Shown here one piece after another: positions 43,875 to 52,691 of a DNA stretch of 64,000 nucleotides (positions are counted from its first letter, which is position 1; every line of letters begins with the position of its first letter). The stretch is from Streptomyces sp. AC512_CC834 (GTDB lineage: Bacteria; Actinomycetota; Actinomycetes; Streptomycetales; Streptomycetaceae), in NCBI RefSeq assembly GCF_019049325.1, contig NZ_JAGMUO010000060.1:115983-179982 (forward strand), given 5' to 3'. Both the position numbers and the translations under genes were made by a program. The notes beneath the pieces were generated by a model. The model saw only the letters and a list, made by a program, of their open reading frames with translations, was not told where the DNA came from and ran no database searches.

Positions 43875-44111
43875 GGCTGTGTCCCACCTCGTCGAACGGA
43901 TCGTGTTACCCGCGGTCACTCCAGCGTGCCGGTTCTTATGAGACTGCGTGTCAGTAAGGTCGTCAATCCCCTGCGCGGAACTTGTTGACCGCGAGTAAAG
44001 GTGGGGTGGCCGTCAATCGTCCGGCGTGGGTTCGCTCGATGGGGCGCTCCGTCGGCGTTCGTGCTGGGTACGCTGGCCATGTCCGTCAGACTCCGGTACA
44101 TGGGAGCGATC

Positions 44112-44711
44112 ATGAGCGCCGCACGTGACTACGGGCTGGACGACGACTACGAGTGGCCCCGTCCGCCGGAGGGCGGCTGGACGGCGGACGACCTCGACGA
44201 GCTTCCCAACCTGCCTCCGCACACGGAGCTGATCGACGGGAGCCTTGTTTTCGTGAGTCCGCAGACCAATTTCCACTCTCTGGCCATCCGATTGCTGGAC
44301 CACGCCCTGCTGGCCCAGACGCCGGACGCGCTGAAGGTCATGACGCAGATGACCGTCAAGCTCAACGAACGCAATCGGACCGAGCCCGATGTGCTGGTGT
44401 TCCGGGCGGAGGCATTCGCCGGTACGAAGCAGACCTGGTACCGGCCGGAAGACGTCGTGATCGCTGTTGAGGTCGTTTCCAAGGAGTCGATGGAACGGGA
44501 TCGGGAGGTGAAGCCCTTGAAGTACGCGCAGGCGGGTATCCCGCACTACTGGCGAGTCGAGGAGAACCACGACCTCCCGGTGGTCTACGCGTACGAACTC
44601 GACCCGGCCAGTAAGGTCTATGGGTTGGTCGGCATCTTCCACAATCGCCTCAAGCTCACCGTCCCTTTCCCGATCGACATCGACCTCACCAGTCTGGAAC
44701 CTCGCCGGTGA
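44112..44711 (+). CDS. Uma2 (DUF820) family putative nuclease
   Basis: 199 aa from ATG 44112, preceded by GGGAGCG; further upstream codons are open but lack a ribosome site. The PD-(D/E)xK-like core shows HTELIDGSLVF (Glu), TEPDVLVFR (Asp), and VVIAVEVVSKESMERDREVKPLKYAQAGIPHYWRVE (ExV...K), with C-terminal strands. Uma2 proteins are abundant in Streptomyces and cyanobacteria and have no settled function. Third-position GC seems lower than in neighbouring genes. It converges with the PBP gene, 12 nt apart. Confidence 0.88.
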   Translation: MSAARDYGLDDDYEWPRPPEGGWTADDLDELPNLPPHTELIDGSLVFVSPQTNFHSLAIRLLDHALLAQTPDALKVMTQMTVKLNERNRTEPDVLVFRAEAFAGTKQTWYRPEDVVIAVEVVSKESMERDREVKPLKYAQAGIPHYWRVEENHDLPVVYAYELDPASKVYGLVGIFHNRLKLTVPFPIDIDLTSLEPRR

Positions 44712-44723
44712 GCGCTCTTTGCC

Positions 44724-46181
44724 TCACCCCCCGAGAACCGCCTCCATCACCGCCCGCGCGATCGGCGCCGCCAGCCCGCCCCCGCTGATGTCCTCGCGGT
44801 CGGCGGCCGAGCCCTCGACCACCACCGCCACCGCGACCTTCGGTTCCACGTCCCCGTCACCCTGCGCCCAGGAGATGAACCAGGCGTACGGCGTGCCCGA
44901 GTTGCCGACGCCGTGCTGGGCGGTGCCGGTCTTGCCGCCGACGGTGGCACCCGGGATCGCGGCGTTCGCGCCGGTGCCGTTCTCCACCACGCCGGTCATC
45001 AGCTCCTTGAGCAGCGCCGCCGTCGAGGGCCGCATCACCTCCCGGGAGGGGCGTGACCCGGCCGCCGCCACCAGGCTGCCGCCCGCCCGCAGCGTCCGTT
45101 CCACCAGGTACGGCGAGCGCACCCGACCCCCGCCCGCCACCGCCGCCGCCACCATCGCCATCTGCAGCGGGGTGGCCCGGGTGTTGTACTGCCCGATCGA
45201 CGACAGCCCGAGCTGGGCCCGGTCCACCGAGGTGTCGAAGGTGCTCCGCGAGACGGGGAAGGGGACCCGCAGCCCGTCGTCGTTGAAGCCGAACGCCTCC
45301 GCCATGGCGGCCATGTCCGTCACACCCACGTCCACGCCGAGCTTGGCGAACACCGTGTTGCACGACCACTCGAACGCCTCCCGCAGCGACGCGTTCCGGC
45401 AGCCGTCGGCCTCGTTCGTGAGCTTCGTCCGCGTCCCGGGCAGGGTGTACGGGTCGGGGGAGCGGGTCGGCGCGTCCAGGTCGCGGATCACGCCCGCGTC
45501 CAGCGCCGCCGCCGCGGTGACCACCTTGAAGGTCGAACCCGGCGGATAGGTCCGGCTCACCGCCCGGTTGAGCATCGGCTTGTCCGGGTCGCCGTTCAGC
45601 CGGTTCCAGGTCCGGGTGGCGGCCGCGCTGTTGCCGGAGAGCAGTTGGGGGTCGTAGGACGGGGTGGAGACGAGGGCCAGGATGCGGCCCGTGGCCGGCT
45701 CGATCGCGGCCACCGCCCCCTTGCGCCCGCCAAGACCCTCGAACGCCGCCCGCTGCGCGCCCCCGTCGATCGTCGTCACGACGTCGCCGCCCGGGTTGTG
45801 CGCCCCCGTGACGTCGTTCCACAGCGGCAGCGGCGCGAGCATCGGGTCGGCGCCGGACAGCAGGCCGTCCTCGGCGTGCTCCAGCAGCGTCGTCCCGTAC
45901 GCCTGGGAGGCGAAGCCGGTGATCGGGGCGTACATCGGCCCGTTCGCGTAGGTCCGCTCGAAGCGCAGGTGTTCGCCGGTGTCCCGGGAGCCGGTGACCG
46001 CCCTGCCGCCGACCAGGATGTCGCCGCGCGGCTGCTGGTAGCGGGCGATGTCGGGGCGGCGGTTGGCGGGGTTGTCGTCGTACTCCGGCTTCTGGACGAT
46101 CTGCACCCGGGCCGCGTTGACCACCAGGGCGACCAGCAGCAGCGCGCAGAAGACGGCCGCGTGCCGGATGTTCCGGGTCAC
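44724..46181 (-). CDS. Penicillin-binding protein (class B-like transpeptidase, PbpA/FtsI type)
   Basis: 485 aa. One N-terminal membrane anchor (HAAVFCALLLVALVVNAARV). The transpeptidase domain has SxxK at Ser216 (GSTFK), SxN as SCN in WSCNTVF, and KTGT in VGGKTGTAQHG. The N-terminal non-catalytic region is short (about 40-135). It cross-links peptidoglycan outside the membrane. ATGA overlap with the FtsW/RodA gene makes a glycosyltransferase-transpeptidase pair. In Streptomyces this pair lies away from the dcw cluster and may serve apical growth or sporulation walls; which one is not evident here. Confidence 0.94.
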   Translation of the reverse strand: MTRNIRHAAVFCALLLVALVVNAARVQIVQKPEYDDNPANRRPDIARYQQPRGDILVGGRAVTGSRDTGEHLRFERTYANGPMYAPITGFASQAYGTTLLEHAEDGLLSGADPMLAPLPLWNDVTGAHNPGGDVVTTIDGGAQRAAFEGLGGRKGAVAAIEPATGRILALVSTPSYDPQLLSGNSAAATRTWNRLNGDPDKPMLNRAVSRTYPPGSTFKVVTAAAALDAGVIRDLDAPTRSPDPYTLPGTRTKLTNEADGCRNASLREAFEWSCNTVFAKLGVDVGVTDMAAMAEAFGFNDDGLRVPFPVSRSTFDTSVDRAQLGLSSIGQYNTRATPLQMAMVAAAVAGGGRVRSPYLVERTLRAGGSLVAAAGSRPSREVMRPSTAALLKELMTGVVENGTGANAAIPGATVGGKTGTAQHGVGNSGTPYAWFISWAQGDGDVEPKVAVAVVVEGSAADREDISGGGLAAPIARAVMEAVLGG

Positions 46182-47575
46182 CGGAGCCGCTCCCCGCTCA
46201 CGGCGCCGCCCGCCCGCCCGCCGGACTGGCTGCGGGCCGCGTGGCTGACCCGGATCAGCAGCGCCACGATGGCCCAGTTGGTGACGACCGAGGAGCCGCC
46301 CTGCGCCAGGAACGGCATCGCCATGCCGGTCAGCGGGATCAGCCCGGTCACCCCGCCCGCGATGACGAACACCTGGAGCGCCACGATCGAGGAGAGACCG
46401 ACCGCGAGCAGCCGGCCGAAGGGGTCGCGGGCGCCGAGCCCCGCCCGGTAGCCGCGCTCCACCAGCAGCCCGTACAGCAGGAACACGGCGGTCAGTCCGA
46501 GGAAGCCCAGCTCCTCCCCGGCCGTCGCCAGGATGAAGTCCGACTTCACGGCGAAGCCGATCAGGACGGAGTGCCCGAGGCCCAGGCCCGTGCCGGTCAC
46601 CCCGCCCGCCGCGAACGCGAACAGGGACTGGGCAAGCTGGCCCGGCCCGTCGCCCGCCTCGATGGACGCGAAGGGGTGCAGCCAGTCCTCCACCCTGCTG
46701 TGCACGTGCGGCTCCAGCCAGCCCACGGCGAACGCGCCCAGCGAGGCCAGCACCAGGCCGACGGCGATCCAGCCGGTGCGGCCCGTGGCGACGTAGAGGA
46801 GGACCACGAACAGGCCGAAGAAGAGCAGCGAGGTGCCCAGGTCACGCTCCAGGACCAGGACGCCGACGCTGACCAGCCACACGGCGAGGATCGGGCCGAG
46901 AACGCGGCCGGTGGGCAACTGGAGCCGCCACACCCGGCGTCCCGCGTACGCCAGCGCGCTGCGGTTGGCGGCCAGATAGGCGGCGAAGAACACCGCGAGC
47001 AGCACCTTCGCGAACTCCCCGGGCTGGATGGAGAAGCCCTCGACCCGGATCCAGATGCGGGCGCCGTTCACCGCCGGGAAGAAGATCGGCACGGTGAGCA
47101 GGGCGAGCGCGGCGGCGACACAGACGTACGCGTAGCGCTGCAGGACCCGGTGGTCGCGCAGGAGCAGGACGACCACGATGAACAGCGCCACGCCCAGCGT
47201 CGACCACACCAACTGGGTCGGGGCCGCCCGGTCGCCCGGCGTCTCCAGGTCCAGCCGGTAGATCAGCACCAGGCCGAGCCCGTTGAGCAGCACGCCGATC
47301 GGCAGCAGCAGCGGGTCGGCGTACGGGGCGCGCAGCCGTACCGCCAGATGGGCGAGGAGCGCCAGCACGCCGAGCCCGGCGCCGTAACCGGCGGCGTCGG
47401 GCGGGAGGGCGTCGTGCTGGGCCAGGCCGACGTTGCAGTAGCCGAAGACCGACAGCAGGACGGCCATGAGGATGAGCGCGAGTTCGATGCCCCGGCGCCG
47501 GGGGAGCCGGGCGACGGGAGTGGGCGTGTCCGCCTGTGCCACGGTGATTCCGGTTCCGGTTCCGGCCTTGGTCAT
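46178..47575 (-). CDS. FtsW/RodA/SpoVE-family SEDS glycosyltransferase
   Basis: 465 aa with about ten membrane helices. SEDS landmarks include RIWIRVEGFSIQPGEFAKVLLAVFFAAYLA, LVLERDLGTSLLFFGLF (catalytic Asp region), GLGLGHSVLIGFAVKSDFILATAGEELGFLG and GMAMPFLAQGGSSVVTNW. It polymerises lipid II into glycan strands with the partner PBP encoded just downstream with a 4-nt overlap. The start ATG 47575 has no strong ribosome site, but the N-terminal cytoplasmic segment (30 residues) looks normal. Confidence 0.95.
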   Translation of the reverse strand: MTKAGTGTGITVAQADTPTPVARLPRRRGIELALILMAVLLSVFGYCNVGLAQHDALPPDAAGYGAGLGVLALLAHLAVRLRAPYADPLLLPIGVLLNGLGLVLIYRLDLETPGDRAAPTQLVWSTLGVALFIVVVLLLRDHRVLQRYAYVCVAAALALLTVPIFFPAVNGARIWIRVEGFSIQPGEFAKVLLAVFFAAYLAANRSALAYAGRRVWRLQLPTGRVLGPILAVWLVSVGVLVLERDLGTSLLFFGLFVVLLYVATGRTGWIAVGLVLASLGAFAVGWLEPHVHSRVEDWLHPFASIEAGDGPGQLAQSLFAFAAGGVTGTGLGLGHSVLIGFAVKSDFILATAGEELGFLGLTAVFLLYGLLVERGYRAGLGARDPFGRLLAVGLSSIVALQVFVIAGGVTGLIPLTGMAMPFLAQGGSSVVTNWAIVALLIRVSHAARSQSGGRAGGAVSGERLR

Positions 47576-47618
47576 GTCCGGAACTTACCCAAATGGTGCG
47601 GTGTGCGCGGCGTCTGGA

Positions 47619-48011
47619 TCAGCACCAGCGCGGCGCCGGGCCGATGTTGTCGATGTAGCGGGCCGCGCCCCAGGCCCAGGTGCCGTCCGTGAGGAGGTAC
47701 CAGAGCGGGTTGCCCTTCACCTTGCGGCCGGGTGTCTTGCAGTAGATGGAGACGACCTCGCCCCGGCGGGCGTAGCGGATGACGTCCGAGCCGCGGGTCG
47801 GCGAGGTGCGCAGCGCGAGCCGCTGGGCCGTCACGACGCCCCGGTAGCGGCCCTGCTCCTGGCGGCCGCCGCTCCCGCCCCACTCGTCGTTCGCCGCGGC
47901 GGGAGTGACGGCGACGGCGGTGGCCAGCGCGCCTGCCGCGAGGACGGTGGCGAGGCCGCGGGCCAGGGGAGAGCGCGAGACCGGTGCGGACAGTAGGGAC
48001 AGTGGAGTCAT
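47619..48011 (-). CDS. Secreted SH3-domain protein
   Basis: 130 aa from ATG 48011, with GGGAGGT upstream. Signal peptide with LARGLATVLAAGALATAVAVTPAAA cut near 38. The mature part has a bacterial SH3 fold: RLALRTSPTRGSDVIRYARRGEVVSIYCKTPGRKVKGNPLWYLLTDGTWAWGAARYIDNIG, with a likely structural Cys pair (YCK and C-terminal RWC). Many small Streptomyces proteins of this type are secreted and probably bind the wall. It lies 43 nt upstream of ftsW-like in the same direction. No enzyme domain. Confidence 0.85.
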   Translation of the reverse strand: MTPLSLLSAPVSRSPLARGLATVLAAGALATAVAVTPAAANDEWGGSGGRQEQGRYRGVVTAQRLALRTSPTRGSDVIRYARRGEVVSIYCKTPGRKVKGNPLWYLLTDGTWAWGAARYIDNIGPAPRWC

Positions 48012-48129
48012 GGGAGTACCTCCCGGGAGCGAACGGGTCTTCAGGTGACTGACCGCCACATTACGAGCGCCCCGTACGCACCGCCCGCCGCACTGAGCCA
48101 TCGGGGCAGGCACCGCGGTCGGGGTGGGG

Positions 48130-49374
48130 TCAGGGCTGCTGAGGCAGGGTCAGCCTCGCCAGCGCCCCGCCGTCCGCCGGGTTGGTGAACTCCAGCCGCG
48201 CCCCGAGCACCTCCGCCTGCCCCAGCGCGATCGTCAGCCCGAGGCCGTGCCCCTTGGTCCCGCCCTCGGTGCGAAAGCGCTGCGGCCCGTGGGCGAGGAG
48301 GTACTCCGGATAGCCCTCCCCGCGGTCCCGTACGGTGATCACCGGCCCGTCCACGGTCAGCACCACCGGGGCCCGCCCGTGCCGGTGGGCGTTCGCGACC
48401 AGGTTGCCCAGCACCCGCTCGAGACGCCGCCGGTCGGTCTCCACCCACGCGTCCCCCGCGACGTCCACGCGCGTGTCGGTGCCCGAGCCCCGCACGACCC
48501 GCCGGGCCAGCGCGCCCAGTTCCTCCGGTTCCGTCGCCGGCCGCTCCCGCCCGCTCTCCAGCCGGGAGATCTCCAGCAGGTCCTCGGTGAGGGTGCGCAG
48601 CGCCGCCACCCGGTCCCGCACCAGCTCGGTCGGGCGGCCCGGCGGCAGCAGCTCGGCCGCCGCGTGCAGGCCGGTCAGCGGGGTGCGCAGCTCGTGCGCC
48701 ACGTCCGCGGTGAACCGCTGCTCGGCGAGCAGCTTGCCCTGCAGCGACGCCGCCATGGAGTCCAGCGCGGCGGCGACCGAGGCCACCTCGTCCTGCGGGC
48801 GGGTCGGATGCCGCGCCCGCGGATCGCCGACCCGCGCGTCCAGGTCGCCCCCGCTGATCCGCCGGGCCACCCGCGCCGTGGTGTGCAGCCGGCGCGTCAC
48901 CCGCGTCACCGCGAACGCGCCGACCAGCAGCGTCGCCCCGATCGCCAGCGCCGACGACCACACGATCGCGCCGTCCAGACCTTCGATGGTGCGCTCGCCC
49001 TGGGAGTGGTCGACCCGCACCGCCAGCGCCCGGCCGCCGTCGGCGGGGCCCGCCGCCCACATCGTGGGGCGACCGGCGTACTCGGCGACCATCGTGCCGC
49101 GCCGCCCCGAGACGGCCAGCTCGCGCAGCCGCCGCGGCAGCCCCGGCGGATCCACGCCGGCGTCCCGCCGCAGCGCGTCCCCCGCCTCGTAGGACTCCGT
49201 CGCCTCCCGCAGCCGGGACAGGGCCACGTCGCGCGCCTGGCCGACGGTCTGGTTGGTCACCGAGACGTGCACCAGGACGCCGAGCAGCGCGGCGAGCGCA
49301 CAGCACATCACGGTGATGAAGACGGCCGCCTTCACCGCGAGCGGACCCGTCCACCGGGGAAGAGCGAGCCTCAC
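48130..49374 (-). CDS. Sensor histidine kinase (no adjacent regulator)
   Basis: 414 aa from GTG 49374, which overlaps the upstream lipoprotein stop (GTGA). Membrane segment 1 (AVKAAVFITVMCCALAALLGVL), an extracytoplasmic domain of ~110 residues, membrane segment 2 (VWSSALAIGATLLVGAFAV), HAMP, H-box DVAHELRTPLTG, N-box NLVANAHRHG, and G motifs RDRGEGYP and GTKGHGLGL. No response-regulator gene adjoins, unlike most such kinases. The upstream lipoprotein could be the signal sensor, as in Cse-type systems, where a lipoprotein modulates the kinase. Confidence 0.9.
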   Translation of the reverse strand: MRLALPRWTGPLAVKAAVFITVMCCALAALLGVLVHVSVTNQTVGQARDVALSRLREATESYEAGDALRRDAGVDPPGLPRRLRELAVSGRRGTMVAEYAGRPTMWAAGPADGGRALAVRVDHSQGERTIEGLDGAIVWSSALAIGATLLVGAFAVTRVTRRLHTTARVARRISGGDLDARVGDPRARHPTRPQDEVASVAAALDSMAASLQGKLLAEQRFTADVAHELRTPLTGLHAAAELLPPGRPTELVRDRVAALRTLTEDLLEISRLESGRERPATEPEELGALARRVVRGSGTDTRVDVAGDAWVETDRRRLERVLGNLVANAHRHGRAPVVLTVDGPVITVRDRGEGYPEYLLAHGPQRFRTEGGTKGHGLGLTIALGQAEVLGARLEFTNPADGGALARLTLPQQP

Positions 49375-50180
49375 CGGGCGCTCGCCGTGGACGACGGGGA
49401 CGGTGCCGCCGAGGACGAGGGGGACGGTGATGTGGACGGACGTTTCGTGTGCTGCCCGCCGTCGTCGGTGCGCAGCATCTCGTCGCTGGTCAGCAGCATG
49501 GCCCGCTGGTCCGCGTCCCAGGTCCACTGGAGGCGGTACTCGTAGCCCGCGACCTCCGAGGGCGAACGGACGATCACCGTCCGCCCGGCCAGCTCGACCG
49601 CGCTCACGGCGTCGTCGTACGACATGACCCGTACCAGGCGGCCCTCCTCGACGGTGTAGACGCGCACCGCGGTCAGCTTGTCCGGCAGCAGCCGGAAACC
49701 CAGCGTCATCTCGGGGCGCCCGTCACCGGTCAGGTCGCGGTAGTACGGCCGCAGCACCGGGCACCCGTCGCGCCCGGCGCCGCCGTCGGCGTCGTCGGCG
49801 CCGGATCCGTCCGCGCCGCAGTCCGCCATGCGCACGGACGTCTCGTGGTAGCGGGCCTTCGCGTCCGCGTAGTCGTCCGGATGCGCGGCGATCTCGGCCC
49901 GCACCGCGGCCACCGGGTCCGCCCTGCGGATGTCGCCGCCGGGCACGGTGACGCCCTTGACCGGCGCGTGCTCCACCTCGCCGATGTCGTAGGCCGGACT
50001 CGACGCCGGCGTCAGGTCGGGCCAGAGCCGGGCCGGATTCCGCGCGGCCGGCGTCGCCCCCGCACCGCGCAGCCCGCCGCTGTCACCGCAGGCGGCCAGC
50101 GCCCCGGCCGCCGTGATCGCCAGGAGCAGCGCGAGGGCGGCGGGGACACGGGCTGGACGCCCGCGGCGGCTCGGGAGCAC
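49371..50180 (-). CDS. Lipoprotein co-transcribed with sensor kinase
   Basis: 269 aa from GTG 50180, chosen because AGGAG lies 4 nt upstream; the frame stays open further (ATG 50264) but without a ribosome site. The signal sequence has the lipobox LAACGD with Cys31. The mature part includes YYRDLTGDGRPEMTLGFRLLPDKLTAVRVYTVEEGRL, a calcium-binding-like DxDGDGxxE segment in a beta-propeller-like or FG-GAP-like stretch, and ends in a Ser/Pro tail. It overlaps the kinase gene by 4 nt. It likely senses envelope conditions for the kinase; this is inference. Confidence 0.78.
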   Translation of the reverse strand: MLPSRRGRPARVPAALALLLAITAAGALAACGDSGGLRGAGATPAARNPARLWPDLTPASSPAYDIGEVEHAPVKGVTVPGGDIRRADPVAAVRAEIAAHPDDYADAKARYHETSVRMADCGADGSGADDADGGAGRDGCPVLRPYYRDLTGDGRPEMTLGFRLLPDKLTAVRVYTVEEGRLVRVMSYDDAVSAVELAGRTVIVRSPSEVAGYEYRLQWTWDADQRAMLLTSDEMLRTDDGGQHTKRPSTSPSPSSSAAPSPSSTASAR

Positions 50181-50289
50181 TGCACTCCTGGGGTTCGGTG
50201 ATCGGCGTCGGCGGCCCCGCACGGCTGGGGGCGGCACCGTACGCGGCTTCGTACGGAAGGCCATTTTGCGTGCGCACGGGCCCGCGGGG

Positions 50290-50796
50290 CTACTCGGCCA
50301 ACTCCTCCAGCAGCCGCACGGTGGCCAGGCCGGCCCGCAGATACGCCACGAAGAGGTCGTTGTGCAGCGCCCACGGCGAGCGCCTGGCCCGGATCAGCCG
50401 GACCGCCTCCTCGGCGCTGCTGCCCCGCCGCATCAGTGTGTGCGCGACGACGAGACCGGAGCGGTTGTACCCGTAATAGCAGCGGACGAGGACCTTGCGA
50501 TTCTCGTCCAGCGCCTCGCCTGCGGCCTCCGCCAGCCGGATCACGCCGGCGAGCTGCGTGCCGTCCAGGGGGCCGTCGGGGATCGGCCACACATGGTGCT
50601 CGACACCGACGTCCGGCCCGTGTCCGGGCAGTCGCAGCAGCGTCTGCACCAGGTCGAACTCGTCCCGCACCACGGCGAACTCCAGCCGCCCGGCGGTCCG
50701 CTGGAACTCGTGCCCGCCCATCCAGAGCCCCGGCACGATCTCGTCCCACGGCCGCCCGGGGGCCGGCGCGTCCGGACCTTTTCCACGGGTACGCAA
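50290..50796 (-). CDS. Dual-specificity/tyrosine-type protein phosphatase (Cx5R)
   Basis: 168 aa from TTG 50796, which has GGAGG 5 nt upstream; TTG 50841 is the far end of the open frame and precedes a GGAGGAG. Contains the P-loop CYYGYNRSGLVV (Cx5R with Ser) after VLVR, where most family members have HC; WDEIVPGLWMGGHEF at the N-terminus is typical. The general acid is possibly in WPIPDGPL. It should remove phosphate from Tyr/Ser or possibly from another phosphate ester. Separated from the NERD gene by about 100 nt and divergent from it. Confidence 0.8.
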   Translation of the reverse strand: MRTRGKGPDAPAPGRPWDEIVPGLWMGGHEFQRTAGRLEFAVVRDEFDLVQTLLRLPGHGPDVGVEHHVWPIPDGPLDGTQLAGVIRLAEAAGEALDENRKVLVRCYYGYNRSGLVVAHTLMRRGSSAEEAVRLIRARRSPWALHNDLFVAYLRAGLATVRLLEELAE

Positions 50797-50903
50797 CGGC
50801 GCCTCCCCAGTCCCGCCCAGGGTCTGCCCAACTCCTCCCAAAGGTAGCCGGGTTCTTGCCCCCGCAGCACCCCGCCTGGTCCCATGGTCGGGGGTGATGG
50901 TGC

Positions 50904-51707
50904 ATGGACCGACTGCGCGTCATACCGACCTGGCGGCACGGTCAGGAACGGTTGTACGTCTGCCTCCCGGACGGCGGGAACGTCGCCTGGTACGACCGTG
51001 AGGCGGCCCGGGTCAACCTGCTGAGCGACGACCGCGAGGACGAGGTCCTCACGGCCCTGGGCCCCTTCCTCACCGGCCCGGTCACGGTCGGCCCGCCCCC
51101 GGTCCCCACCCCGGCCGAGCTGGCCCGGCTCTCCCTCCACCCGGACGACGACCTCGCCCCCAACCGGCCCGGCGAGGCGCTCCTGGTCGCCCTGGAACGC
51201 GCACCGGGACCGCCGCACCGGCTGCGTCCCGACCCGCGCCGCCGGGCGCTGGCCGCCGAGCAGACGGCGGGGGCGGCCCTCGACCGCCTCGACGGCGCCG
51301 GCTGGCACACCCTGCACTCCGTGCCGCTGCCCGGCGGCGACCGCGTCCACCACCTGCTGATCGGCCCCGGCGGCCTCTTCGCCCTGCACGTGCTGCCCGC
51401 CCGCAGACAGCGGGTGCACGTCGCCGACCCCCTGGTCGCGCTGGGCCGCCGCGAACCGCGCCCCCTGCTGCGCCGGATTCGCGCCGACGCCGACCGGGCC
51501 TCCTACGCCCTGACGGCCGAGGTCCGCCCCGTCCTGGTCCTCGTCGACCCGGCGCACGTGTCCGTCACCGCCCCGCCCCGCACCGTGCGCGTCCTCACGG
51601 ACCGGGAGCTGCCGGACCTGGCCCACCCGGGCGGGACGCTCAAACCGGCGGACGTGGAGGCCCTGCACGCCATGGCCCGGGACCGCGGCACCTGGAAGCG
51701 CGTCTAG
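50904..51707 (+). CDS. NERD (nuclease-related) domain protein
   Basis: 267 aa. The C-terminal ~150 residues show AAEQTAGAALDRLDGAGWHTLHSVPLPGGDRVHHLLIGPGGLFALHVLPAR..., the NERD layout in which an ExxG helix and GPxGLFxI strands form a PD-(D/E)xK-like core. The usual ALDTKxWxG motif is changed to ALHVLPAR, so nuclease activity is doubtful. The N-terminal ~95 residues are beta-rich. It converges with the LigD polymerase gene, but a direct link to DNA repair is only suggested by location. Confidence 0.75.
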   Translation: MDRLRVIPTWRHGQERLYVCLPDGGNVAWYDREAARVNLLSDDREDEVLTALGPFLTGPVTVGPPPVPTPAELARLSLHPDDDLAPNRPGEALLVALERAPGPPHRLRPDPRRRALAAEQTAGAALDRLDGAGWHTLHSVPLPGGDRVHHLLIGPGGLFALHVLPARRQRVHVADPLVALGRREPRPLLRRIRADADRASYALTAEVRPVLVLVDPAHVSVTAPPRTVRVLTDRELPDLAHPGGTLKPADVEALHAMARDRGTWKRV

Positions 51708-51730
51708 GACCGTCCAGGACCTGTCCGGTC
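51708..51730. terminator. Weak imperfect hairpin between convergent NERD and ligD genes
   Basis: GACCG, TC, CAGG, A, CCTG, TC, CGGTC: a symmetric but mismatched dyad in the 47-nt gap between convergent genes. It could end both transcripts, with less stability than the other hairpins of the window. Confidence 0.45.
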
Positions 51731-51754
51731 GATTCGATCATGCCGCAGTGCGGA

Positions 51755-52636
51755 TCAGGGCAGTGGCGCCGACCGTCGCCGCTGCAACAGCGGCGCCAGC
51801 AGGTCACCGTGGTCCTGCACCCGGGGCGGGACGTCCGCCGCTGCGAAGACGAACTGCTCGGCACGCCCGCACCCGGCCACCTCGTCCCACGTCACCGGGG
51901 TGGAGACGGCCGGCACGGCGCGGGCCCGGACCGTGTACGGAGCGGCCGTCGTCTTGCGCGCGGCGTTCTGGCTCCAGTCCACGAACACCTTCCCCGGCCG
52001 CAGGCTGCGCGTCATCCGGTGCACCACCAGCCGCGGCAGGGCCCGCTCCGCCTCCACGGCCAGCTCCTTCGCGTACTCCGACACCCGCTCCGAGGACGCG
52101 CCCCGCACCCCGGCCAGCAGATGCAGCCCCTTGGCCCCGGACGTCTTGGCGTACGCCTCGATCCCGTCCGCCGCCAGCCGCTCCCGCAGCCACAGCGCGA
52201 CCTCGCAGCACTGCACCACGGTCGCGGGCGGCCCCGGGTCGAGGTCGAACACCAGCCGGTCGGCCTCGCCGAGGTCGTCCGCGGTCCACTGGTGCGTGTG
52301 GAACTCGGTCACCAGGTTCGCCGCCCACATCAGGCTCGGCAGGTCCTGCACCAGCACCATCCGGGCCGGCCCCTCCGAGCGGGGCACCTCGGCCGTGGTG
52401 ACCCAGTCGGGCGTACCCGGCGGCACGTTCTTGGTGAAGAACACCTGACCGTCCGGGCCGTCCGGATACCGCAGGAAGGAGACCGCGCGGTCCCGCAGAT
52501 GCGGCAGCAGCACCTCCGCGGTCGTCGCGTAGTAGTGCAGCAGCTCGCCCTTGGTGAAGCCGGTCGCGGGATACAGCACCTTGTCCAGGTTGCTGAGGGC
52601 CACCCGTCGCCCCTCCACCTCCGTGATAGGCGCCAT
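51755..52636 (-). CDS. ligD: Stand-alone LigD polymerase (primase-type) domain for NHEJ
   Basis: 293 aa. The archaeo-eukaryotic primase-like fold is shown by VALSNLDKVLYPATGFTKGELLHYY at the start, DRLVFDLDPGP (metal Asp pair), TSGAKGLHLLAGV (catalytic-loop S-x-x-x-HL), and VFVDWSQNAARKTTAAPYTVRARAVPAVSTPVTWDE. There is no ligase or nuclease domain, so ends are filled here and must be joined by a ligase encoded elsewhere. It is divergent from ku with a 55-nt shared promoter, an arrangement common in Streptomyces. No LexA box was recognised. Confidence 0.94.
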   Translation of the reverse strand: MAPITEVEGRRVALSNLDKVLYPATGFTKGELLHYYATTAEVLLPHLRDRAVSFLRYPDGPDGQVFFTKNVPPGTPDWVTTAEVPRSEGPARMVLVQDLPSLMWAANLVTEFHTHQWTADDLGEADRLVFDLDPGPPATVVQCCEVALWLRERLAADGIEAYAKTSGAKGLHLLAGVRGASSERVSEYAKELAVEAERALPRLVVHRMTRSLRPGKVFVDWSQNAARKTTAAPYTVRARAVPAVSTPVTWDEVAGCGRAEQFVFAAADVPPRVQDHGDLLAPLLQRRRSAPLP

Positions 52637-52691
52637 ACCATGAGAATCTCACGAAACACGCACAAACCGCCCGACAGGAAAGGTGCTGCAC

